Below are positions 15,809 through 21,840 of a stretch of DNA of 42,781 bases, piece after piece (the stretch's first letter is position 1; the number at the start of each line of letters is the position of its first letter). The stretch is from an uncultured bacterium. Lineage in GTDB: Bacteria; Verrucomicrobiota; Kiritimatiellia; RFP12; UBA1067. Made by a program: the position numbers and the translations under genes. The stretch is taken from positions 1 through 42,781 of the forward strand of contig CACZDG010000031.1 of the NCBI GenBank assembly GCA_902779865.1, written 5' to 3'. The notes below the pieces were generated by a model that had not been told where the DNA came from, made no database searches, and saw only the letters and a list, made by a program, of their open reading frames with translations.

Positions 15809-16345
15809 AATGTGAAAATGTGGAAGTGTGGAAATATGCAAGTATGGAAATATGAAAATATGAAAATGGAATGGGGCAGAAAGTGGAAATGTCATTGCCG
15901 CGCTTGGTTTTTGCGTGCGGTGATGATGCTTGCAGAAAAAATGCGCGTCAGAGAAACGGCTTCCTCTATAAGAGCCGCCAACTTACGCTTCTCGACATAG
16001 CCGCTTTCGACGATGACCTTGAGCCACACGCGCGTTTCGGATAGTTCCTTCTTCGGATAGTTCCTTCATTGCGATCTTCAACTTGTGGATGAAGTCCTTG
16101 CGCGATTCCGCTTCCTCAGCTTCGGCGTAGTTCGCCGCAACGCTCGTGGCGGAACGGAACACCTGATCGGCAAGACTGGTGCTTCCGATTTTCCTGTCAG
16201 GCAGCGCAACGCACACCTTTATGCATCGTGACGTAAACTTCACGACTCTGTCTTCAAGTTCAACGTTCATCCTTAGACCTCATTTCCACACTCCATTTCC
16301 ACACTTGCATATTTCCATATTTTCACACTTCCACAGTTTCACATT
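15809..16345. mobile_element. IVP-carrying element with long terminal inverted repeats
   Basis: A 537-bp block whose two ends are inverted copies of one A/G-rich sequence: AATGTGAAAATGTGGAAGTG at 15809-15828, and its counterpart with one change reading inward from 16345. The inverted similarity continues for about 60-80 bp through degenerate ATGGAAA-like heptamers. Between the ends lies one IVP-type gene. It interrupts a NYN gene and has no transposase, so it would be non-autonomous. Target-site duplication is not evident because NYN sequence is missing. Confidence 0.6.
15892..16270 (-). pseudogene. Four-helix-bundle (IVP/S23-like) protein, frameshifted
   Basis: The reading frame begins MNVELEDRVVKFTSRCIKVC and contains FRSATSVAANYAEAEEAESR then KDFIHKLKIAMKELSE, the signature of TIGR02436-type four-helix-bundle proteins (intervening-sequence proteins, related to Avd). 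After KELSE a perfect 16-bp tandem duplication (16036-16067) shifts the frame. Removing one copy restores ETRVWLKVIVESGYVEKRKL and a normal end at 15892, about 120 residues in all. No 23S rRNA gene or reverse transcriptase is nearby, so its partner is unknown. Confidence 0.78.
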
Positions 16346-16433
16346 CAAATCGGCCAAGCCACTTATACGGAGTTCCCTTGAGAAGTCTGTAATACAGATT
16401 GTAACCATCAATATAGGCAATAACGCGTTTCAT

Positions 16434-16511
16434 GTCTCTCCTTGAAAATGCGATGACCTCAACCTTGCGATTGAGGTCATGCTCCGCTTAGACCGAGTCT
16501 GGCGGGTTGAT
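16434..16511 (-). ncRNA. Structured leader RNA upstream of the broken NYN gene (locus 2)
   Basis: Hairpin 1 (16505..16484): CCGC-C-AGA-loop CTCGG-TCT-AA-GCGG. Hairpin 2 (16480..16453): ATGACCTCAATC-GCAA-GGTTGAGGTCAT, a 12-bp stem with a GNRA loop, followed by CGCATTTTC. The single-stranded joint CTAAGCGGAGC and the 5' ATCAACCCGCCAG are shared with locus 1, whereas the stems differ by paired changes. Confidence 0.6.
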
Positions 16512-16517
16512 GGCAGT

Positions 16518-16546
16518 AGTGTATCAAACTTCGGCGTGTGGCGCAA
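16518..16546 (-). promoter_or_regulatory. Promoter of NYN locus 2
   Basis: Minus-strand TTGCGC (16546..16541), 17-bp spacer ending TTTGA, TACACT (16523..16518). Confidence 0.7.
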
Positions 16547-16615
16547 GGCCTTACGGGAAACAGTTTCTTGGTTCCGATGCTGCCCTTGTGCGTCGTGGAG
16601 TTATGCGTTTTTTCG

Positions 16616-16738
16616 CTAGAGTTCGTTCAGGATGCGCGTGCGCTGGGCGGCGTGTTCCTCTTCGGTGATCAGTCCTTGTTTGAGGAGGTTGGCAAGGCGT
16701 CGGAAGCGGGCGGGGATGTACTTTTTCGAGGTAGTCAT
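16616..16738 (-). CDS. SHOCT-like 40-residue ORF (integrase tail copy B)
   Basis: A complete frame, MTTSKKYIPARFRRLANLLK then QGLITEEEHAAQRTRILNEL, ending in TAG. From IPAR onward it equals the C-terminus of the integrase, but here the tail has its own ATG and seven new residues. The ribosome-binding site is poor (AAGG touches the ATG). The promoter of the toxin-antitoxin pair begins 3 bp away on the other strand. It could be a real SHOCT-type microprotein or simply a duplicated integrase end. Confidence 0.45.
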   Translation of the reverse strand: MTTSKKYIPARFRRLANLLKQGLITEEEHAAQRTRILNEL

Positions 16739-16740
16739 CC

Positions 16741-16770
16741 TTGACTTGGCTGATAGAGTTATGATATAAT
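16741..16770 (+). promoter_or_regulatory. Promoter of the toxin-antitoxin pair
   Basis: TTGACT at 16741-16746, 18-bp spacer, TATAAT at 16765-16770. AGGAG (16790-16794) is the ribosome-binding site, 5 nt before ATG 16800. Confidence 0.75.
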
Positions 16771-16799
16771 TTTGCCCATCAGCCCTCATAGGAGATTAT

Positions 16800-17063
16800 A
16801 TGTTTGTAACACAAATAAGACCAGTCACAGACTTGCGGAATCACTATCCCGAAGTGGAAAGCGATTTGCAACACGGGCCTGTCGTCCTGACCAAGAACGG
16901 CTATGGTGCGTCCGTACTTGTCAGCATCAGTCTTTACGACAAGCTCATGGCAAAGCAAGCCATGTATGAAGCCATTGCGAGATCCGAGACGGAAATAGAT
17001 GCCGGAGAAGGGCTTGACGCTAAATCTGCACTTGCGAAAATGAGGGCGACACTTCATGTATAG
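16800..17063 (+). CDS. Phd/YefM-family antitoxin
   Basis: 87 residues. The N-terminal half (VTQIRPVTDLRNHYPEVESD, then GPVVLTKNGYGASVLVSIS) is the DNA-binding Phd/YefM fold; the acidic C-terminal tail would wrap the toxin. Antitoxins of this type repress their own promoter, here the TTGACT/TATAAT pair just upstream. The stop overlaps the toxin's start by 8 nt, the usual coupling in type II pairs. Confidence 0.85.
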   Translation: MFVTQIRPVTDLRNHYPEVESDLQHGPVVLTKNGYGASVLVSISLYDKLMAKQAMYEAIARSETEIDAGEGLDAKSALAKMRATLHV

Positions 17064-17376
17064 GGTTGTCATTTCGCCATCAGCAAATGCCGACTTGTTC
17101 AATGCACTCAGTTACATCACATACGAATTGGCGAATCCTCAGGCTGCGGCAAAACTAGCGGACGGAATTGAAAAGTGCTATGCGGACCTTGAGGAATTTC
17201 CCGCCGCACATGAACTTTGCCGTGACTCCGTCCTCGCTCGCATGGGGTATCGCAGATATCCAGTCGGTAACTACCTTGTAATATTTCGCATCGTTGAAGA
17301 GTCGCAGGAAGTGAGGGTCCTGCACATTTTCCATGCACTGCAGAACTACCTTGAGACTTTAAAAGGCGGAGCTTGA
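17056..17376 (+). CDS. RelE/ParE-family toxin
   Basis: 106 residues with the RelE/ParE pattern: VVISPSANADLFNALSYIT, a long helix to EEFP, then the strands YRRYPVGNYLVIFRIVEE and VRVLHIFHALQNY. Such toxins cut mRNA on the ribosome (RelE) or poison gyrase (ParE). RMGYRRYPVGNYLVIFRI with HIFHALQNY is common in ParE-like members, so the target cannot be decided from sequence alone. Its end overlaps a PEP-CTERM remnant on the other strand. Confidence 0.83.
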   Translation: MYRVVISPSANADLFNALSYITYELANPQAAAKLADGIEKCYADLEEFPAAHELCRDSVLARMGYRRYPVGNYLVIFRIVEESQEVRVLHIFHALQNYLETLKGGA

Positions 17377-17437
17377 TCGCGATGTCGACGAGGAGCAGGA
17401 GGCCAGAGGTCGGCTCCGGCTGCTCAATTAAAGTGGC
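17371..17437 (-). pseudogene. PEP-CTERM C-terminal remnant
   Basis: Minus-strand translation ATLIEQPEPTSGLLLLVDIA then IKLR keeps the PEPTSGLLLL anchor motif of the two intact PEP-CTERM proteins but lacks the body of the gene and the proper basic tail. It is a relic of a third PEP-CTERM gene, now wedged between the toxin and the integrase. Confidence 0.6.
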
Positions 17438-17444
17438 ACCGTCA

Positions 17445-17474
17445 AAGGCCCGTCCGCGCAAGCGGACGGGCCTT
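17445..17474. terminator. Perfect 13-bp hairpin between toxin and integrase
   Basis: AAGGCCCGTCCGC-GCAA-GCGGACGGGCCTT, a perfect stem with a GNRA loop, between the convergent ends of the toxin gene and the integrase. The A and T ends allow partial termination both ways. The stem matches those at 5023-5053 and 9531-9556. Confidence 0.6.
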
Positions 17475-17498
17475 CGTCTCGGTATAGCGCAAGTATCG

Positions 17499-18935
17499 CT
17501 AGAGTTCGTTCAGGATGCGCGTGCGCTGGGCGGCGTGTTCCTCTTCGGTGATCAGCCCTTGTTTGAGGAGGTTGGCCAACCGTCGGAGGCGGGCGGGGAT
17601 GGGGGATTTCGGCGCGCTCGGTGATCGCGCCCTACCAGTGGTGGCGTCGGGGGGCGGCGCGCTCGGCGAGCGCGCCCTACCGGTGGACGCGTCGGGGGAC
17701 GGCGACCATTCCCCGTTCCCCGTTCCCCGTTCCCCGTTCCCCATTCCCCGTTCCCCGATCACCGGAATGGCGGCGACGGCCTTGCGGAGATTTTCCTCGT
17801 TCTCGTGGTAGTAGTGGCGGGTCATGGCGGTCGAGCAATGTCCGACGATTGACTGCACGACCGGAAGCGGTACGCCCGCATTGGCCGAGAGCGAGACGAA
17901 CGTGTGCCGCAGGCTGTGGAACGACGCGACGACGCTCTTGCGGGTGCGTCCTTCCATGCGGACGCTCATCGTGATGTTCGCCGCCTTGAAGATGCGCGAG
18001 AGTTCGGCGTCCAGCCGCCAGTTTTCGTTGAGGTAGAGGTTGGCGATGGTGGGGTTGACGTAGGGGGAGGACGGCGACGGCGCGCTCGGCGAGCGCGCCC
18101 TACCATCGGCCGCGACAAGCGCGGCCGCTCCCGTTGTGGCCGCGTCGGTGGATGGCGGCGCGCTCGGTGATCGCGCCCTACCGGTCAATTCCTTTAGCAG
18201 TTCTGGATGAATGGGAATCGTCACGGGGCGGCCGTGCATGTGTTTCTTCGTCTTTTCCGGGATGACCTGGATGACCTGACGTTCGAGGTTGACGTTGTCC
18301 CATGTGAGGCGGCAGCAGTCGCCGAGGCGGAGTCCCGTGTAGGTGCCGGTCATGAAGAGGAGTTTCCACTCCGCGCCCGCCTTCGACGCGGCGGCGTGGA
18401 GACGCCCCAGCTCGTCGATGGTGAGTTCGCGACGGCTCACCGAGTCGTCGGCGAGAAGGCACACGCCCGCCCAGGGGTCGTGCGCGACGCCAGCCTTGTC
18501 GGCGAGGAGACGGAACACCTCGCGGAGCGCGCAGACGTGGTTGTTGTATGTCGTGGCGGAATGGTGGCAGCGGAACTGCGTAAGGTATTCCGCCACCGCC
18601 TCGTCGGTCACTTCGGCGAGGTGTCCGATCTCGACGTGGTACTTCTCCATCCACCGCGAGAACGACATCCACACGGCGCGTTTCGAGTCGAGCGTGGCCT
18701 TGGCGATGTCGCGCCGGTTGGGCGACATCTCGTAGCGTTGCCAGGCGTCCGCCAGCGGGAGGCGCGTCGCGCCGAGTCCCAGCGGCGCGAGGAAGCGCTC
18801 CAGCGCCCGCTCCGCCTTTTCGCGGTCCGTCGTTCCCGTGGAACGGCTGTAGCGCCGTCCGTTGATGCCTACGCGGAGCGTGTAGCGTCCGCTTTTCTCT
18901 TTTTGCAGGTTTCCCCTGCCTTTTTCTCGTGCCAT
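17499..18935 (-). CDS. Tyrosine recombinase (phage-type integrase) with SHOCT-like tail
   Basis: 478 residues from ATG 18935, chosen because AAAGGAAACC lies upstream. An SAM-like core-binding domain spans about 60-150. The catalytic domain has Arg203 (TGLRLGD), a Lys in PEKTKKH (228-231), His340-x-x-Arg343 (FHSLRHTF), His366 (GHCSTAMT) and Tyr375/376 (RHYYH), so it should be active. Residues 251-292, in a loop, and 393-446, after the catalytic tyrosine, are low-complexity inserts that translate repeats: GRARSPSAP four times and GERGMGNGERGTGNGE. The last 30 residues (RLRRLANLLKQGLITEEEHA then AQRTRILNEL) resemble a SHOCT domain. Confidence 0.85.
   Translation of the reverse strand: MAREKGRGNLQKEKSGRYTLRVGINGRRYSRSTGTTDREKAERALERFLAPLGLGATRLPLADAWQRYEMSPNRRDIAKATLDSKRAVWMSFSRWMEKYHVEIGHLAEVTDEAVAEYLTQFRCHHSATTYNNHVCALREVFRLLADKAGVAHDPWAGVCLLADDSVSRRELTIDELGRLHAAASKAGAEWKLLFMTGTYTGLRLGDCCRLTWDNVNLERQVIQVIPEKTKKHMHGRPVTIPIHPELLKELTGRARSPSAPPSTDAATTGAAALVAADGRARSPSAPSPSSPYVNPTIANLYLNENWRLDAELSRIFKAANITMSVRMEGRTRKSVVASFHSLRHTFVSLSANAGVPLPVVQSIVGHCSTAMTRHYYHENEENLRKAVAAIPVIGERGMGNGERGTGNGEWSPSPDASTGRARSPSAPPPDATTGRARSPSAPKSPIPARLRRLANLLKQGLITEEEHAAQRTRILNEL
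17608..17681. repeat. REP-like palindromes, copies 2 and 3
   Basis: Two copies of GGCGCGCTCGGYGAKCGCGCC followed by CTACC, at about 17608-17637 and 17654-17681. The second form, GGCGCGCTC-GGC-GAGCGCGCC, is a perfect hairpin. Both are in frame within the integrase (residues 434-442 and 419-427). Other copies lie at 15680-15706, 18073-18103 and 18152-18182. Confidence 0.75.
17706..17747. repeat. Heptanucleotide tract inside the integrase gene
   Basis: Six units of CCRTTCC (42 bp). Because 42 is a multiple of 3, the tract is in frame and encodes GERGMGNGERGTGNGE on the minus strand. Gain or loss of one unit would remove the SHOCT-like tail. Confidence 0.8.
18073..18182. repeat. REP-like palindromes, copies 4 and 5
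   Basis: Copies of the GGCGCGCTCGG...CGCGCCCTACC repeat at about 18073-18103 and 18152-18182, encoding GRARSPSAP at residues 278-286 and 252-260 of the integrase, inside a surface loop of the catalytic domain. Confidence 0.75.
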
Positions 18936-18965
18936 TTCTGGTTTCCTTTCCATGTTGTTTCTGGA

Positions 18966-19042
18966 AAGGGGGAACGGGGAATGGGGAACGGGGAGCGGGG
19001 AATGGTTTTTAGCCACAAAGATCACTAAGGGCACAAGGGGAA
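18966..19042. repeat. Heptanucleotide tract plus TTTTAGCCACAAAG repeat
   Basis: GGGGAAC/GGGGAAT heptamers (about 18966-19003) run into TTTTTAGCCACAAAGATCAC and a short continuation. The second part also occurs at 19897-19935, 26388-26428 and 27641-27683. It lies between the integrase and the GspF-N-like gene upstream. Confidence 0.7.
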
Positions 19043-19048
19043 TGTGGG

Positions 19049-19828
19049 TCAGTCGCCGGATTCGGGCATGGGGACGAGGCGGATGCCCATGTTGCGGAGT
19101 TCGGCGTTGCCGGACTTCCACTTGGCCTCGACTTCCGCGTCGGGGAGTCCGCTCTTCGCGGCGGACGCGATCTCCTCCTTGACGCGGCGGTAGTAGGAAA
19201 GCTCCTGTTCCTGTCGCTCGACGAGGCGTTCGCCGTACTTCGCAATCGTGCCGCCCTTGGCCAGGTAGGCGCGAAGCTCGTCCTTCATGCCCTCGACCAT
19301 CGACTTGATCTGCTTCGCCTCCATCGAATCGTCGGGCTGGATCGCGACCGTCCGCTTGAGCGCCTTCTCCAGCTCGGCGACGTTGGTGGTGCGCACGCCC
19401 GCCGGGACGCCGGGGATGGCGAAGGACGCGAGGAACCGCTCTCCCTCCTCCGGGAACACGTCGCTCCAGCCGTTCTTCATGCCGGCCTCGATCACGGCGG
19501 TGTCGCCGATGATCTGCCGCCGCGTCTTTGCGAGGAACACCGACTCCTCGACGACGGGGACTTCAGCTTCCTTTTCGCGAAGCTGCGCGGATTCACGGAG
19601 GTACGCGACGGTCGCCACGACCAGAGCAAGGGCCAGCACCACGAAAGCAGCCAGCCGCCAGCCGAGGAGGCCGGACAGGCGGTTGAAGAAGCCGGGGGCG
19701 GGCTCCACGCCGAAAGCCTTGATGCCCTTGGCGCGAAGTTCGTCATACACGGCCTCGCGGGAGCGGGCGGCATGTACGCCGGAATGCCGCACGCCGTCGC
19801 TCGTCTTGTACTGGTAGGTGAACTTCAA
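19049..19828 (-). CDS. Membrane protein with GspF-N-like domain (third copy)
   Basis: 259 residues. Residues 1-42 (TYQYKTSDGVRHSGVHAARS then ELRAKGIKAFGVEP) form the GspF N-terminal-like domain. A membrane helix lies at about 57-76 (WRLAAFVVLALALVVATVAY). The C-terminal helical domain includes GERFLASFAIPG, KALKRTVAIQPDDS and NAELRNMGIRLVPMPE, which parallel the proteins at 5072 and 8492. It stands alone next to the integrase, without the other three module genes. Its role is unknown. Confidence 0.65.
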   Translation of the reverse strand: MKFTYQYKTSDGVRHSGVHAARSREAVYDELRAKGIKAFGVEPAPGFFNRLSGLLGWRLAAFVVLALALVVATVAYLRESAQLREKEAEVPVVEESVFLAKTRRQIIGDTAVIEAGMKNGWSDVFPEEGERFLASFAIPGVPAGVRTTNVAELEKALKRTVAIQPDDSMEAKQIKSMVEGMKDELRAYLAKGGTIAKYGERLVERQEQELSYYRRVKEEIASAAKSGLPDAEVEAKWKSGNAELRNMGIRLVPMPESGD

Positions 19829-19896
19829 ACCTAAACGATTCCTTTTGTAAAACCGCCGAATATTCTACCAAAAATCCGATGCCATGTGAAGAGCGC

Positions 19897-19935
19897 GGAT
19901 TTTAGCCACAAAGAACGCAAAGATCGCAAAGGAGG
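19897..19935. repeat. TTTTAGCCACAAAGAACGC dispersed repeat
   Basis: GGATTTTAGCCACAAAGAAC followed by GCAAAGATCGCAAAGGAG. Same family as 19008-19042, 26388-26428 and 27641-27683. It is non-coding, between the GspF-N-like gene and the 46-residue gene. Confidence 0.65.
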
Positions 19936-20081
19936 GATGGGGAGTGGTGGATGGCGCTGCCCACAAGGCCCAAAATCCGCCCCTGTGCGGGCTTCCGCGC
20001 CACGGGGCGGTCGTTGTTGCCCGTCACGCACGCGGAACGCGCCAGCGGGGCGGAAATCGGGCTTTACGCGCACGAGCGGAA

Positions 20082-20222
20082 CTACATCTTCTCCATCAGC
20101 TTACGGAGCTGCTCCTTCAGCCGCTCCAGCTCTTCCCAGTCCTGCTGTTCTTCGGCGTAGGCGATCAAGCCCTCCAGCCGTCGTATCTGCTCGATGTAGT
20201 TGTCTCTCTGCGGCATCGCCAT
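20082..20222 (-). CDS. Small coiled-coil protein (46 aa)
   Basis: A 46-residue frame starting MAMPQRDNYIEQIRRLEGLI and ending KLMEKM, almost entirely Glu/Arg/Leu heptads, so a short coiled coil. GAGGTG lies 6 nt before the ATG, and the start is 3 nt after the stop of the AlbA_2 remnant, so it was probably the last gene of that operon. No family is recognised. Confidence 0.5.
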   Translation of the reverse strand: MAMPQRDNYIEQIRRLEGLIAYAEEQQDWEELERLKEQLRKLMEKM

Positions 20223-20225
20223 GAT

Positions 20226-20749
20226 TCACCTCGCTGATGTCAGAGCTGCACGGCCTTTTTCAGTGAGCCGGTACTTCTGGAGTTTGGAATGTTTGACATC
20301 TGGCCTTGTCTGTTCTATGAATCCAGCTCTCAACGTAGGGCGTATATAACCTTCGCGGAGATAGTTACGGTCGCGGATGTGAAGCGCCTTCAACAGTTCA
20401 GAAGTTCCGAGCGGCGTGTCTTTTAGCGCCTGGATAAGCCGTTTCTTTTTCTCATCAACTGGTGGGGTAACTGGTGGGGTATCATGGTGGGTCGCAGCAT
20501 CTTTAGCTCCTCTTTTCGGCACTCCGTAAGGCGAGCCGTCAACAGCGGCGACAAGCTGTTCGTCAGTGAATCCGTAGAGCAGGTTCGGAAGCGTCACGCG
20601 GAAGTTGACGCGGTCGGTCGGACGCTTGTGCCATGCCCTGCGACGGTAGTGGAAACGCCCTTGGCGTTTGCATAGCCGCACACCCATTCGAGGTACTTGT
20701 CGTGCCACGACTCCTTGTACTCGACGTTCTGAGATTCTTCCCGTTTCAT
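20226..20749 (-). pseudogene. AlbA_2 (Schlafen-type) regulator collapsed by internal deletion
   Basis: From ATG 20749 the frame reads MKREESQNVEYKESWHDKYL then EWVCGYANAKG, the start of AlbA_2 domain proteins (usually 400 or more residues). It then jumps by a frameshift into VNFRVTLPNLLYGFTDEQLV and a C-terminal winged helix (GTSELLKALHIRDRNYLREG, later RLTEKGRAAL). The AlbA_2 core and the ATPase-like middle are missing. Total length (524 bp) is not a multiple of 3. A truncated winged-helix protein from an internal start cannot be excluded. Confidence 0.65.
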
Positions 20750-20824
20750 GTCTCATCCCTCCGCCCAATTACGCTGCGCAGTCCAGCACTCCACTTTCAT
20801 TCTCCGCATTGCGGGCGCACCCGT

Positions 20825-21100
20825 TCACATCTCGAACTTCTCGATCTTCAACTCACCGCAGTCGTTGATGACGGCGGCGTTCTTGACGAACGGCTCGGAG
20901 GCGCAGTGCGCCGTGATCGCCGCCTCGTCGCGCCATGTCTCACAGATGAGGAGCACTCCGGGACGCGTCGCCGAAGCGAACACGTCGTAGGAAATGCACC
21001 CGTCTTGCTTGAGCGACGCCTCGGTCAGATCAATTGCGGCTGCGAGGGCATCCGGACAGCGGCCTTCCTTGGCCTGAAAAAAACAGTTTAACCTGAGCAT
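20825..21100 (-). CDS. ABM-domain putative quinol monooxygenase
   Basis: 91 residues, the usual size for antibiotic-biosynthesis-monooxygenase-fold proteins such as YgiN. Features: LNCFFQAKEGRCPDALAAAI, GCISYDVFAS, LLICETWRDEAAITAHCASE and a final strand KIEKFEM. These small dimers oxidise quinol-like or aromatic compounds without a cofactor. AAAGGACAAAACA precedes the ATG. It follows the nitroreductase gene by 51 nt, so a shared role in quinone or nitroaromatic redox chemistry is plausible. Confidence 0.75.
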   Translation of the reverse strand: MLRLNCFFQAKEGRCPDALAAAIDLTEASLKQDGCISYDVFASATRPGVLLICETWRDEAAITAHCASEPFVKNAAVINDCGELKIEKFEM

Positions 21101-21151
21101 TGTTTTGTCCTTTCTTTTTCCTTGTTCAAATTGGTGGAGCAGACTCCGTTG

Positions 21152-21784
21152 TCAGAACCTCTCCTTGTGGATCTTCGACGGCCTCCACTTGTCCTTCGGC
21201 CGCGCCGTCGGGTCTGCGGGATAGCCGACTGGGACGACGCAGAGCGAGACGTACCGCTCCGGGATGGACAGTATCTTGCGCACGGCGGCGATGCGGTCCT
21301 CGTGCGGGTAGGCCGCCGTCCAGACCGCGCCCAGACCCTGCGCCGTCGCGGCGAGAAGGATGTTCTCCGTCGCGGCGGAGCAGTCGAGCATCCACCACTT
21401 GTTCGGCTGTCCGCTGGCCTCTTGCAAGGTGTCGCCGCACACGACTATTGCAAGCGGCGCTTGCGCGATCATGCCGCCGTAGCGGTTCGCCGCCGCGAGC
21501 TGCGCCAGCGCCGCCTTGTCCTTGACGACGATGAACTCCCACGGCTGGAGGTTAATGGCGGTCGGCGCGCACATCGCGGCGCGGAGCAGTTTCTCCACGG
21601 CCTCGTCCGGAACCTCCCTGTTCTCGTACCGCCTGACGGACGTGCGCTCGGCGATCACCGACAGCGCGTCTTTTGACTGCTCGCCGCCGGACTGGCGTCC
21701 ACCGTCCTGCGAACATCCAACGAGCAGCGCCGCTGCGGCAACCGCCGCGACGTTCACCGATTTCATGGCTGCGCTCTTGGTCAT
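21152..21784 (-). CDS. Nitroreductase-family protein with lipoprotein signal
   Basis: 210 residues from ATG 21784 (AAAGGAAAC upstream). The N-terminus VNVAAVAAAALLVGC is a lipoprotein signal peptide with a lipobox ending at Cys24. The enzyme part has the FMN-binding nitroreductase motifs: ERTSVRRYENREVPDEAVEK, CAPTAINLQPWEFIVV, AATENILLAATAQGLGAVWT and VVPVGYPADP. These enzymes reduce nitro groups or quinones with NAD(P)H. A lipid-anchored version facing the periplasm is unusual because NAD(P)H is not available there. Confidence 0.8.
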   Translation of the reverse strand: MTKSAAMKSVNVAAVAAAALLVGCSQDGGRQSGGEQSKDALSVIAERTSVRRYENREVPDEAVEKLLRAAMCAPTAINLQPWEFIVVKDKAALAQLAAANRYGGMIAQAPLAIVVCGDTLQEASGQPNKWWMLDCSAATENILLAATAQGLGAVWTAAYPHEDRIAAVRKILSIPERYVSLCVVPVGYPADPTARPKDKWRPSKIHKERF

Positions 21785-21840
21785 TCGTCGTTTCCTTTCA
21801 CATTCCTCACTTATTACCGAACTTGCCTGGCCAGACTCGA

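Larger units (their letters stand above)
15704..16433 (-). pseudogene. NYN-domain gene broken by an inserted element
   Basis: The N-terminal 28 or so codons (16433 to about 16356: MKRVIAYIDGYNLYYRLLKG then TPYKWL) and the last 33 or so codons (about 15805 to 15704: HIPRDLPAQCQLPDTIPYGK then RNDRFIHRPPAWR) match the intact NYN protein at 6909. About 145 residues between them, including two catalytic Asp motifs, are replaced by the element at 15809-16345. The promoter and structured leader upstream are intact, and AAGGAGAGAC precedes the ATG. Only a short peptide would be made. Confidence 0.8.

Noticed and set aside
15892-16270. Diversity-generating retroelement, because IVP proteins resemble Avd
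   Set aside because: There is no reverse transcriptase, template repeat or variable repeat in the window, and the gene is frameshifted.
17499-18935. Integron integrase with attC sites between cassettes
   Set aside because: The recombinase lacks the extra alpha-helix patch expected of IntI between the catalytic motifs, and the repeats between cargo are the gene's own 3' coding end rather than attC-type R''-L''-L'-R' palindromes.
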